Both the position numbers and the translations under genes were made by a program. Source: Planctomycetota bacterium (GTDB lineage: Bacteria > Planctomycetota > Phycisphaerae > Sedimentisphaerales > Anaerobacaceae). Taken from it: a stretch of 50,154 nt of DNA. Position 1 is the stretch's first letter; every line of letters begins with the position of its first letter. Under the pieces are notes generated by a model, which was not told the DNA's origin, searched no databases, and worked only from the letters and a program-made list of their open reading frames with translations. Positions 18,272 to 26,667 of the stretch are shown here, piece by piece. The stretch spans positions 1 through 50,154 of the forward strand of contig JALORE010000057.1 in assembly GCA_025459125.1 (NCBI GenBank), read 5' to 3'.

Positions 18272-19114
18272 TCACCGCGGCCAGGCCAGCGGGAAGGTGT
18301 CTATGCGGGAGGCGGGGGCGACGTGGCCGTCGGCGAAGGCGCAGTTGCCGCGGCCGGCGACGCGATTGCCGCTGGGGGCCTGGTGAAAGCCCGCGATCAC
18401 ATCCGCGAAGGTGCCGACGCCGTCCGGACCGGGCCGGATATTCCAGGCGCCGCCCATCTGCTGGACCTTGGCCACCGCGTCTGTCGAGGGCCACAGGGGG
18501 AACAGGGCCGTATCGTTGAGTCCCTGCGTGTTGATGCCGACCTCCTTGAAGGGTCCCTCGTCGGCGTAGGTGAACGTGCTGCCCGGGTTCTTGATGGTCG
18601 AGAGCTTGTAGGCCAGCGGCTGGCACGGGCTGTTCCGCGGGCCGAGGTAGGCGTTCTGCGTGTAGTTCATCCACGGGTTGTAGTGGGGGACATTGGTGGC
18701 GATGTCGTCGTCGAAATCGGGGTGGCCGTAGCCGGAGCGCGCCAGGCGCCGGAAGGTCGGGCAGATCAGCGACTGCACGTTGGACAGGTACTTGAAGAAC
18801 TCGCTCGCATACTCCGGGTGGTAGCGCAGGTTCACGTCCTCGTTGCACCAGCGGCGGTGATCGCTGACATCGCCCGGCATGGTGATCCCCTGGCGGAAGT
18901 AACAGCTCCGCGGCTCGGGGAACCCGTCCTCATGCTCCTGGGCGTACATCTGCAAGGCCAGGGTGAAGCCCTTGAGATTGCCCTGACAGGCGGCGGCTTG
19001 GCCCTGCTCCCGCGCCCGCTGCAGCGCCGGCATCAGGATGGCCATCAGGACCGCGATGACGGAGATCACGACCAGCAGCTCGATCAACGTGAAGGCTTGG
19101 CGATAGGACTTCAT
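18272..19114 (-). CDS. Pseudopilin-like protein (prepilin N-terminus, FADGHV motif)
   Basis: 280 residues starting [16 protein letters not shown], a short prepilin leader followed by one membrane helix. The residue before Phe is Ala, not the usual Gly, so processing may be altered. The first half carries the [11 protein letters not shown] continuation common to planctomycete pseudopilins. Near the C-terminus, GNCAFADGHVAP matches the DG-H motif of the DUF1559-like group. The middle has four Cys (CYFRQG, WCNED, LICPTF and others). The start ATG 19114 is chosen because GAGGGTG lies about 8 nt upstream. It is divergent from the S41 protease gene and probably uses the extended -10 at 19192. Confidence 0.85.
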   Translation of the reverse strand: MKSYRQAFTLIELLVVISVIAVLMAILMPALQRAREQGQAAACQGNLKGFTLALQMYAQEHEDGFPEPRSCYFRQGITMPGDVSDHRRWCNEDVNLRYHPEYASEFFKYLSNVQSLICPTFRRLARSGYGHPDFDDDIATNVPHYNPWMNYTQNAYLGPRNSPCQPLAYKLSTIKNPGSTFTYADEGPFKEVGINTQGLNDTALFPLWPSTDAVAKVQQMGGAWNIRPGPDGVGTFADVIAGFHQAPSGNRVAGRGNCAFADGHVAPASRIDTFPLAWPR

Positions 19115-19432
19115 GGCAGTGCACCCTCGCGATTCTGCGGCGGTTGCCGCCCTCGAATGCCCACTCAACGACGCGCAAGACAACTTGGCATATCATACCA
19201 CATGCAGGCCGCTGGGACCATGAATTTCGGCTGGCTTGCCTGCTGGAAGCCTGCCAAGCGGTAAACGCACCGGGATCGTGTGTCTGCGCACGACTGTCCC
19301 GAACGTCTTTCTTCTTGTTCGGCCCGGCTGCCTGCGGCACAATGGTCTCCGGCGGAATACTCTGATGAACGCGCGACGAGCGGCAGAGCACACAATCGAT
19401 GATTGTCCCCGGTTTCGTTCGAGGAATGCGGT
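19115..19432. promoter_or_regulatory. Divergent control region between pseudopilin and S41 protease
   Basis: On the minus strand, TGGTATGAT at 19200-19192 fits an extended -10 box for the pseudopilin gene, 78 nt before its ATG; the -35 is poor. Nothing strong was found on the plus strand for the protease. No gene is visible here. Confidence 0.35.
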
Positions 19433-21445
19433 ATGGAAGGTTGTCTGGCGAGTTTCGTGAACCTCCTGAGTGTTTGCCTGTCGGTTGCGAACGGTCCCGC
19501 CGCCAGTGCGGGGACGCCAGCGGAGGGGGCGTTCTACCGGGAATTGGAGCCGGGAGCGTATATGCGCCAGTGGCTGGTCTGCGGGCCGTTCCCGGTGGCC
19601 CCAGACAGCCAGGGGCCGGTCGAGGAACGGGTCCAGCGCCAAGCATTCTACCGGGACTATCTCGTCCAGCACGGCGGCGAAGCTGAAATCGAGCCCAATG
19701 TCGCGATGGTGCACCGGTATGAGGGCCAGGAATACCGCTGGCAGCGGGTGGCCAATGATGATCAGGTCATTGATCTGGCGGAATACTGCGGCGGCAAGGA
19801 ACACGCGGTCGCCTACGCCTGGGCCGAGTTCGACATGCCGGCGGCCACGCGCGGCCTGCTGGGCGTCGCCACCGGCGGCCCGGTGCGGGTCTGGCTCAAT
19901 GGCGAGGCGATCCACGAGAACTGGGTGTCCCGCTCGCCGGAGCCCGATGCGGATCTGTTGTTCGTGCGTTTCCAGGCCGGCCGGAATCGGCTCCTGCTGA
20001 AGGTCCAGAACCGCGGCGGCGCTTGGGCTTTCGCCTGCCGGCGGCTCGATGCCCGGACGCTTGGGGACAAGCTGCTGGCCGCCGTCGGGGGCGGCGAGTG
20101 GGGTATGGTGCAGGTGCTCCTGGTCCAGGGCGCCGACGCGAACGCCAAGGACAAGTACGGCTTCACCGCATTGCACCTGGCCCGGATGCGCGGGCAGCAG
20201 GAAGTTGAGAAGCTGCTGCTCCAGAAAGGGGCCGACCCGAACGTCCCCCTGCCCGCGGGAGGAACGCCGCTGGAATTCCTCGATACGCTGTGGGCCGCCC
20301 TCAAAGAGAATTATCCCATGCTGGAATATGCCGGGGCTTTCGATGAAAGCTGGTACGAGCAGTGCAAAAAGGAGATCAAGGATACGAAGGACCTGAACGA
20401 AGCGCTGCCCATCATGGATGCGCTGCTGGTCCGGCGGCTGAACGACTACCATACGGGCCTCTTCTGGGGCCACCGGCTGGACCGCGCGGGACCGCCCTTG
20501 CGGGTCACCCTGGCCGAGGAGCAGATCGTCATCGCGCAGTGTTCCCCGGATCTCGGTGTCGCCTGCGGCGATATCGTTCTGGAGATTGACGGCACCGCGG
20601 CGCGGGAGCGTTTCGACCAGGAGATCCCGCGGGCGTTCGGCGCCACGTGGTACGCTCGGGCCGACTCGGCCTGCCGGACGATGCTCGAAGGCCGGCAGGG
20701 CTCCCCGATCACGCTGAAGCTCCGCAATGCACAGGACGAGGTCTACGAGAAGACCCTGACCCGGGCCGGCGGGGGCGGCTCGAAGCCGGGACCGGTGCTT
20801 TCCAGCCGGATCTTGGACGACCGGCTCGGCTATATCCGCATCCGCGGCTGGGGCCGCTTCGCGCCGGACGAGTTCGACAAGCTCCTGGAGCCGCTGCGGG
20901 ACAAGCCCGGCCTGGTCATCGACGTGCGGGACAACGGCGGCGGCTCGGACCGCCTGGCGGAGATGGTCATCGGCCGATTCATCACCCAGCCGGTGGTGGC
21001 CAGTATCAGCTTCCAGCGGCGCGCGGGGACCAACCTGTATGAGAAGATCGTCTTCACCGTGCAGCCGCGCGGCCCCTGGTGCTATACCGGCCGGGTGGCG
21101 GTCCTGACCAACGCCGGCTGCGCGAGTGCGTGTGAGCATTTCGTCTCCGGCATGCTCGAAGCCGGCGCCCTGCTCATCGGCACCCCCACGACCGGCGCGT
21201 GTGGCTGGTCGAAGGAGATCCCCCTGCCCGGCGGCGTGCGCCTGCGCTGCGCCCTGACCTTCCCGCTGCATGGCAAGGTCCCCTCCCCTCTGCACGGCAT
21301 CGAGCCCCACTACCTCGTCAGGCCCACCATCGCCGACCTTCGCGCCGCCCGCGACCCTGTTCTGGAGAAAGCCACAGCTTTGCTGACCTCCCCGCCCGTT
21401 CAACCCACTCATCCACCGGCTCGCCCGCCCACGCCAGGAGAATAG
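19433..21445 (+). CDS. Exported ankyrin-repeat S41 (C-terminal processing type) peptidase
   Basis: 670 residues. ATG 19433 gives a signal-peptide-like start (MEGCLASFVNLLSVCLSV). Residues about 30-205 are a beta-sandwich-like domain. Residues about 212-272 are one to two ankyrin repeats (VQGADANAKDKYGFTALHLAR). A PDZ-like segment follows (GVACGDIVLEIDG), then the S41 core: LGYIRIRGWGRF, LVIDVRDNGGG, and VLTNAGCASACE with the nucleophile Ser565. A Lys in GWSKEI could complete a Ser-Lys dyad, though spacing and context differ from classic CtpA. The last 25 residues are Pro/Thr rich. No co-directional neighbour is close. The fold order suggests a periplasmic protease with protein-binding modules; the substrate is unknown. 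Confidence 0.85.
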   Translation: MEGCLASFVNLLSVCLSVANGPAASAGTPAEGAFYRELEPGAYMRQWLVCGPFPVAPDSQGPVEERVQRQAFYRDYLVQHGGEAEIEPNVAMVHRYEGQEYRWQRVANDDQVIDLAEYCGGKEHAVAYAWAEFDMPAATRGLLGVATGGPVRVWLNGEAIHENWVSRSPEPDADLLFVRFQAGRNRLLLKVQNRGGAWAFACRRLDARTLGDKLLAAVGGGEWGMVQVLLVQGADANAKDKYGFTALHLARMRGQQEVEKLLLQKGADPNVPLPAGGTPLEFLDTLWAALKENYPMLEYAGAFDESWYEQCKKEIKDTKDLNEALPIMDALLVRRLNDYHTGLFWGHRLDRAGPPLRVTLAEEQIVIAQCSPDLGVACGDIVLEIDGTAARERFDQEIPRAFGATWYARADSACRTMLEGRQGSPITLKLRNAQDEVYEKTLTRAGGGGSKPGPVLSSRILDDRLGYIRIRGWGRFAPDEFDKLLEPLRDKPGLVIDVRDNGGGSDRLAEMVIGRFITQPVVASISFQRRAGTNLYEKIVFTVQPRGPWCYTGRVAVLTNAGCASACEHFVSGMLEAGALLIGTPTTGACGWSKEIPLPGGVRLRCALTFPLHGKVPSPLHGIEPHYLVRPTIADLRAARDPVLEKATALLTSPPVQPTHPPARPPTPGE

Positions 21446-21614
21446 AGTCACCACCTGCGTGTTTCACATGACTCCATGGATCCGTGGACGACTGGGAGGT
21501 GAGAAAGAAGTGGGCCATCGGGCCCCGCTTATCCTCCGCCGGAGTTGGCGGTAGACCACCGCAGACCCACGATATGGCCGGGTCGTAGAGCCAGGCGGCC
21601 GGGAACGGCTGAAT

Positions 21615-22265
21615 GTGAAGTCTGTAGGTGCGCCCCCCGGCCATTCCCTAGACCAGCGAACTGTGCGGCCGGGCAAGTTCAGGATCACCGTGCCTCCGCG
21701 GTCCTTTCAAATTCGACGCCCTTACGGGCGCGCGGGCTGCGACATGCTGACTAGATTGCCTTCGGTGTCCAGGAATGTGGCGTACCATCTCACTCCCCGG
21801 AATCTCCACAGGGTCGCCGAGCACTTGACCGCCGGCCTGCGTCACTTTCCGCACGTCATTCGTCAGGAGATTGCTGAGGCGACCGGGGCCGGACCGCAGA
21901 ATCCGCAGGGCAACGAAAGCCTGGTCCAAGCGATCGGCGATTACCTCGGGGGTCCCCGGACGCCGTAGGAGCGCCAGGAATTGGCCGCGACAATCTCGCA
22001 GACCACCGGCAAGAGCGAGGCCGAGGCCAACCAGATGATCGACAACTTGGAGCGTTCGGCGCAGCAGGCCAAGGAGACCGGCGCGCAGGCGGCGAATACC
22101 ACGGGCGCCACGTTCATCGCCCTGGCGATTTCGATGTTCCTGGGCGCCGTGGCGGCGGCGCTGGGCAGTCTGGCCGCGACGGCACCGCGTTTCGCGCCTC
22201 CGTACCGGGGTGCGGGCGAGAGAGCCGGCGCTCGAGCCGAGGCGGGCACCTACGCTTCGCGGTAA
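21615..22265 (+). pseudogene. Decayed small membrane protein gene, interrupted by a TAG
   Basis: One frame reads ...QAIGDYLGGPRTP, TAG (21966-21968), then ERQELAATISQTTGKSEAEANQMIDNLERSAQQAKETG and a glycine-rich helix (FIALAISMFLGAVAAALGSLAA). The text on both sides of the stop joins naturally (TP-E-ERQEL), as if GAG had become TAG. The upstream part (before about 21860) is not protein-like, so the start is lost. The helical DNLERSAQQA-plus-Gly-zipper end resembles C-termini of short membrane-anchored proteins common in this phylum. A TTG at 21981 could restart the last 94 codons. Confidence 0.55.
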
Positions 22266-22596
22266 CCGGGATCGGGCCCAGCGAAGTAACGTCTGGTCAC
22301 AGAGGGTACCCGGAAGAAGACCGGAAGGTGCGAAACGAAGAAGGCCGGAGCGTTCTGTCTCCTCTCCTGCTTGCTTGAGTTCGCATCTTCCGGCTTCTCC
22401 GGGTTCCTCGGGGAGAAGCGGCGGAGAGGAGTCTCACCCGCCTGAAGACGGAACTCCGAACGCCCGCGGAGGGCGGTGCCACTACGGTCCTGCCGCCGTC
22501 GGCCGGACAGGGCTTGACTCGGAGTGACGCGTGGCATACGCTGGTGGTACGCTGATAGGGATGGGCAAGGGAGGACGTTCTGGAGGTGTGTGCCAC
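22266..22596. promoter_or_regulatory. Region upstream of sulfatase, with candidate promoter at 22514
   Basis: TTGACT (22514-22519), 17-nt spacer and TACGCT (22537-22542) could drive the sulfatase gene. The rest is GC-rich with imperfect inverted repeats of the AGAAGxCCGG type near 22345 and 22385. No gene is convincing. Confidence 0.35.
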
Positions 22597-24150
22597 ATGA
22601 AACGACGCGCATTCTTGACGGCCGTGGGCGCCGGGGCGGCATCGTTTGTCGGGCGTGGTTTCGCTCAAGAGGCACGCACGGCGCGGCCGCCCAATGTCGT
22701 ACTCATCATGACCGACAATCAGGCGTCCTGGACGCTGGGCTGTTACGGCAACCCGGAAATCCGCACGCCCCATATCGACCGGCTGGCCCGCGAGGGGGTC
22801 TTGTTCTCACGGTGTTTCAGCTCCAACGCCGTCTGCTCGCCGACGCGGGCCACCTATCTGACCGGCCTGCTTCCCTCGCAACATGGTGTACACTGCTACC
22901 TGCGGGCCAACGAGGCCCAGATTGGCCCGGACGCGTACAACGTGATCGAGGAGTTTACGACGTTGCCGCAGATCCTGGCGGAGCGGGGCTACGTCTGCGG
23001 GCTCACCGGCAAATGGCACCTGGGCGGCAACGAGAAGCCGCAGGAAGGCTTCACTTACTGGGTCACAAAACCCGATGGCCACACGAGTACTTTCTACGGC
23101 GCCGAGGTGATCGAAGATGGCCGTATCCGCCAGGAGCCGACGTATCTGACCGATTTCTGGACCAATCACGGGATCCGCTTCATCGAGCAGAACCGGGACC
23201 GGCCCTTCTTTCTATTCCTGGCATACAACGGGCCTTACGGCCTGGGGGCGAGCCTCCAGCGGCCCGCTCGCAACCGCCATGGGGCGTACTATGCGGACAA
23301 AGCGCTCAAGTCGTTCCCCCGCGAGCCCGCCCATCCCTGGCTGAAACAGAATCACCAGTTCCTCGGCGACCTGACGGCGATCCGCCGGTATGCCGCGGAG
23401 GTCAGCGGCATCGACGACGGCGTCGGACGGATTCTGGGAACCTTGGACCGCCTCGCCCTGACGCGTGATACTCTGGTTGTCTTCACCGCCGACCAGGGCT
23501 TGTGCGCCGGGCAGCACGGACTGTGGGGCATGTCCGACCACGGCCGTCCCCTGAACACCTATGATGAGACGTGCCACATTCCGCTGGTCTTTTGTCATCC
23601 TGACGCTATCGCAGCCGGGCGAAAGTCGGACCTGATGGTCTCGAATTATGACTTTCTGCGGACGATCCTGAGCTACCTGGGCCTGCGGGACCGTATTCCC
23701 GCAAAGCCGCAGGGCCCGGGCCGCGACTACTCACCCGTGCTGCACGGCCGGACCCCGGAATGGGAGAACGTCACCTTCTTCGAAATCGAGAACACGCGGA
23801 TGATTCGCACCCCCGAGTGGAAGTACACCCGGCGCTTTCCCGAGGGGCCGGATGAACTGTACGACCTGCGGAGCGACCCCGGCGAGCGGACCAATCTGAT
23901 CGACCGCGCGGAACACGCCAACACGCGCAGTCGCCTCGCCGCCCGCCTGGAAGCTTTCTTCGTCCGCTATGCGGAGCCCAAGTACGACCTCTGGCACGGC
24001 GGTGGCTCCAAAACCCTGCTGCTGACCTCCGCTCCGCTGATGCCTTGGCCGCACACCGCAACAAGTCCCACTTCTCAAGATTCCGGCCCTGCGGACCGGG
24101 AGTCTACCGCTTTGGGGCCCCCGACACAAGGGAGGAGCGATGCGAATTAA
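22597..24150 (+). CDS. Tat-exported sulfatase (S1 type)
   Basis: 517 residues from ATG 22597, with GGAGGTG about 10 nt upstream. MKRRAFLTAVGAGAASF is a Tat-type signal. The alkaline-phosphatase-fold sulfatase domain follows: PNVVLIMTDNQ (metal-binding Asp), VCSPTRATYLTG with Cys80 in the C-S-P-T-R motif that is oxidised to formylglycine, GLTGKWHLG, VVFTADQG, and PDELYDLRSDPGERTNL near the end. Length fits the family. It likely removes sulfate from an exogenous sulfated glycan or similar ester; no maturase is nearby. The last 17 codons (after 24098) run into a repeat arm, so the natural C-terminus has been replaced or extended. Acquisition with its neighbour cannot be judged. Confidence 0.93.
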   Translation: MKRRAFLTAVGAGAASFVGRGFAQEARTARPPNVVLIMTDNQASWTLGCYGNPEIRTPHIDRLAREGVLFSRCFSSNAVCSPTRATYLTGLLPSQHGVHCYLRANEAQIGPDAYNVIEEFTTLPQILAERGYVCGLTGKWHLGGNEKPQEGFTYWVTKPDGHTSTFYGAEVIEDGRIRQEPTYLTDFWTNHGIRFIEQNRDRPFFLFLAYNGPYGLGASLQRPARNRHGAYYADKALKSFPREPAHPWLKQNHQFLGDLTAIRRYAAEVSGIDDGVGRILGTLDRLALTRDTLVVFTADQGLCAGQHGLWGMSDHGRPLNTYDETCHIPLVFCHPDAIAAGRKSDLMVSNYDFLRTILSYLGLRDRIPAKPQGPGRDYSPVLHGRTPEWENVTFFEIENTRMIRTPEWKYTRRFPEGPDELYDLRSDPGERTNLIDRAEHANTRSRLAARLEAFFVRYAEPKYDLWHGGGSKTLLLTSAPLMPWPHTATSPTSQDSGPADRESTALGPPTQGRSDAN

Positions 24151-24192
24151 GGGAGACTCCCTCGCCACAGGCTCTGTCCTCCCGAATGAACC

Positions 24193-24310
24193 TTGTCATC
24201 CTGAGGCGGAGCCGAAGGATCTGGGCAGCGAAGAAGAGGTTTCTCTCGCTCGCAGGCCTGGTTCTTCGCTGCGTTCAGACCCTGCCCTGAGCACCGCCAA
24301 GGGATGACAA
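24193..24310. repeat. GTCATCCTGAG-type element, copy 1
   Basis: Ends TTGTCATCC (24193-24201) and GGATGACAA (24302-24310) are perfect inverted 9-mers. The interior shares GCCGAAGGATCTGG and GAGGTTTCTCTCG with the copies at 45898 and, less closely, 46512. Confidence 0.8.
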
Positions 24311-24387
24311 AGGAGGCGTGCACATCCCTCGGGACTGGTACAATCTCTGTGCCATCATGGGGGATAGGGCAACGCAGGAGTGCAAGG

Positions 24388-24424
24388 GCTCCCAAACACG
24401 CGAGGCGTCGCGTTTGGGTACCCG
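24388..24424. repeat. CCCAAACGCG-type hairpin, variant copy
   Basis: Arms CCCAAAC and GTTTGGG enclose ACGCGAGGCGTCGC. It belongs with the copies at 33701 and 44201 by the CCCAAAC...GCGTTTGGG pattern. Confidence 0.6.
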
Positions 24425-24564
24425 TCCCGAGCACCATGGTGGTGCCTTACGGCACGGGATTGGCGCCTTTCGGGGTGCCAGCCCTTCAAGAATGTGTCGG
24501 GGGCCCCAAAGCGATAAACTCCCGCCTCACCAGAGGCGGAACAGACAAGTCTTCTGAGCCGACC

Positions 24565-24858
24565 TCACGCGACATGCAGGAGTTCTCCCTCGATCGTTTC
24601 TCGCACTTGCGGACGCAGGGCTTTGTCCGTGACCAGATCCACGCGTATGCCGAGGAGGTCCTCCAGGTGGAACTGCAGATCCATAAAAGCATCGAAGGTC
24701 GGTTTGCCCTCGAAGACCACCAGCACGTCGATATCGCTGTCGGGCCTGGCCTCGTCGCGAAGGACCGATCCGAACAAGGAGATGCTCCGGGCCGAGAACC
24801 TGCGTTGGATTTCCGGGAGCCGATCCTTTGGAACTGCAACGATCTCTTCTCTGGTCAT
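24565..24858 (-). CDS. MNT-type nucleotidyltransferase (MntA/MT-antitoxin-like), no HEPN partner
   Basis: 97 residues, a minimal nucleotidyltransferase domain. The signature GS(30-31)VLR...DSDID (Asp42, Asp44) and a third acidic residue in RVDLV (Asp74) supply the metal-binding triad. Family knowledge: small MNT proteins of this size usually pair with a HEPN protein (HepT) as a toxin-antitoxin module, with the MNT protein AMPylating the toxin. Here no HEPN-like frame lies on either side: downstream is the right arm of an inverted repeat, upstream is the divergent gltX promoter. It is therefore an orphan or remnant of such a module. The triad looks intact. Confidence 0.85.
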   Translation of the reverse strand: MTREEIVAVPKDRLPEIQRRFSARSISLFGSVLRDEARPDSDIDVLVVFEGKPTFDAFMDLQFHLEDLLGIRVDLVTDKALRPQVRETIEGELLHVA

Positions 24859-24935
24859 AGCCTATGCGTGCAACAAGCCTATCCATGTGATCCGGTTCCG
24901 GTTTTTCACCGGCCGTCTGAAACTTCGGACGGGGC

Positions 24936-24964
24936 TTGACAATCGCTATTGTATCACTTAACTT
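24936..24964 (+). promoter_or_regulatory. Sigma-70 promoter of the gltX operon
   Basis: TTGACA (24936-24941), 17-nt spacer, TAACTT (24959-24964), 40 nt before the GTG start of gltX. Consensus -35 and ideal spacing make this one of the best promoter candidates in the window. Confidence 0.6.
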
Positions 24965-25003
24965 AGGGATTTCCATAGGTTTACAGATGAGGAGTACTCA
25001 GCA

Positions 25004-26656
25004 GTGCCGGAGAAAGTGGTAACACGGTTTGCGCCGTCGCCGACGGGGTATCTGCACGTGGGCGGGGCCCGGACCGCGCTGTTCAATTGGCTCTGGGCCC
25101 GGCGTTCGGGCGGCACGTTTATCCTGCGGATCGAGGACACCGACCTGAAGCGCAACACGCCCACGGCGACCCGGCAGGTGATGCAGGACCTGCGCTGGCT
25201 CGGCATCGAGTGGGACGAGGGGCCGGAGGTGGGCGGGCCGAACGGGCCGTACCTCCAGTCCGAGCGGCTCGATTACTACACCCGATATGCCCGGCGGTTG
25301 CTCGACGCGGGCCGGGCGTATTACTGCTTCGAGACCCCGGAAGAGCTCGACGCCATGCGGGCGCAGGCCGAGGCGCAGAAGAAGGGCTTCATCTATCCCC
25401 GGCCGCCGCAGTTTCCGTCCCAGCAGGATGTGGAGAAGGCGCGGGCCCAGGGCAAGCCCGTGACGATCCGGTTCGCCCTCCCGCTGGATAAGCCGCTGGT
25501 CGTCGATGACCTGATCCGCGGGCGGATCTCGTTCCACCCGGCGGAACTGGGCGGCGATTTCATCATCATCAAGAGCGACGGCTTCCCCACGTACAACTTC
25601 GCCTGCGTCGTGGACGACTACCACATGCGCATCACGCACGTGATCCGCGGCCAGGAGCACCTGATGAACACGCCGGGTCAGAAGGCCCTCTGGGAGGCGC
25701 TATTCCCGGGCGAGGCGACGCCGCAGTACGCCCATATGTCCGTCACGGTCAGCGACACCGGCGGGAAGCTCTCCAAGCGGGAGCGGCCCCAGACCCTCCG
25801 CGCCGCGCTCGAGACGATGCCGGACATCGATCTCGCGAAGCTGGCCGCGGTGGGCGGCATCCCGGTCGAGGCGCTGCAGTCATTTCTGCGCGCGGAGAGC
25901 ACCCCCGATATCCCGGCTATCGAGGCGATGGCGGCGCACCTGGACGTGCATCTGCCCGAGATCAACATCGTCGATTTCTTCCGCAGCGGGTATCTGCCGG
26001 AGACGATGGTGAACTTCCTGGCGCTCTTGGGCTGGAATCCCGGCGACCAGCGGGAGATCATGACGGTCGAGGAGCTGATCCGCTCCTTTGACCCGACGCG
26101 GCTGACGAAGAGCAACAGCCTCTTCGATCGCAAGAAGCTCCTGGCCTTCAATACCGAGCACTTGCGGATGGAGCCGCCGGAGCGGGTCCTGGCGCACTTC
26201 CAGGCCTATCTGCGGGAGGCCGAGTCACCCCTGCTCCGGGCCGACGATCCGACGCGCGCGCGGATCCTCAAGCTCTGCGAGGGCGCCCGGACTTTCGCGG
26301 ACGTCGAGCGTAAAAGTATATTCGTGTTTATCGCGGACGATCAGGTCGTATTCGAGGAAAAAGCGGTTCAAAAGGTCCTGTTCAAGGACCGGGCTCTGGA
26401 GATTCTCCGGCAGGTGCGCGAGAAGCTGGCCGGAATGGACCCCCTGACCGAGCAAGGCATCGAAGAGATGCTGCGGGGGTTGGCCGAGCAGAGGCAGGTC
26501 GGTTTGGGCAAGGTGGCGCAGCCCCTGCGCGTGGCCCTGTGCGGCACGACGATCAGCCTGCCGATCTTCGACTCTGTGAGCCTGCTCGGCAAGGAGCGAA
26601 CCCTCCGCCGGATCGATCTGACGCTCCGGAAGTTTGAGGCCGCAGCACCAGCTTAG
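25004..26656 (+). CDS. gltX: Glutamate-tRNA ligase
   Basis: 550 residues. It charges tRNA-Glu (and perhaps tRNA-Gln where GatCAB is used) with glutamate in the cytoplasm. Class I signatures are clear: FAPSPTGYLHVGGARTALFN near the start (HxGG at 18-21), RIEDTD, and the KMSKS-equivalent GKLSKRE at about 255. The C-terminal anticodon-binding helical domain is present and length is normal, slightly long. The start is GTG 25004, supported by GAGGAG about 10 nt upstream and by the family N-terminus. The PfkB gene follows after 11 nt, so the two are co-transcribed. Confidence 0.97.
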   Translation: MPEKVVTRFAPSPTGYLHVGGARTALFNWLWARRSGGTFILRIEDTDLKRNTPTATRQVMQDLRWLGIEWDEGPEVGGPNGPYLQSERLDYYTRYARRLLDAGRAYYCFETPEELDAMRAQAEAQKKGFIYPRPPQFPSQQDVEKARAQGKPVTIRFALPLDKPLVVDDLIRGRISFHPAELGGDFIIIKSDGFPTYNFACVVDDYHMRITHVIRGQEHLMNTPGQKALWEALFPGEATPQYAHMSVTVSDTGGKLSKRERPQTLRAALETMPDIDLAKLAAVGGIPVEALQSFLRAESTPDIPAIEAMAAHLDVHLPEINIVDFFRSGYLPETMVNFLALLGWNPGDQREIMTVEELIRSFDPTRLTKSNSLFDRKKLLAFNTEHLRMEPPERVLAHFQAYLREAESPLLRADDPTRARILKLCEGARTFADVERKSIFVFIADDQVVFEEKAVQKVLFKDRALEILRQVREKLAGMDPLTEQGIEEMLRGLAEQRQVGLGKVAQPLRVALCGTTISLPIFDSVSLLGKERTLRRIDLTLRKFEAAAPA

Positions 26657-26667
26657 GCGGAACAGCG

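Larger units (their letters stand above)
24098..24523. repeat. Pair of 31-bp inverted arms bracketing 426 bp
   Basis: Left arm 24098-24128 and right arm 24493-24523 are inverted copies with two mismatches; the core is CGCTTTGGGGCCCCCGACAC. The left arm encodes part of the sulfatase tail. Between them lie the sulfatase stop, a GTCATCC-type element (24193-24310) and a CCCAAAC hairpin (24388-24424). No transposase gene is inside. Confidence 0.8.

Noticed and set aside
19193-21454. 753-codon open frame on the minus strand
   Set aside because: It is the shadow of the ankyrin/S41 gene on the plus strand. It has no recognisable domain, while the plus frame has a signal peptide, ankyrin and S41 motifs.
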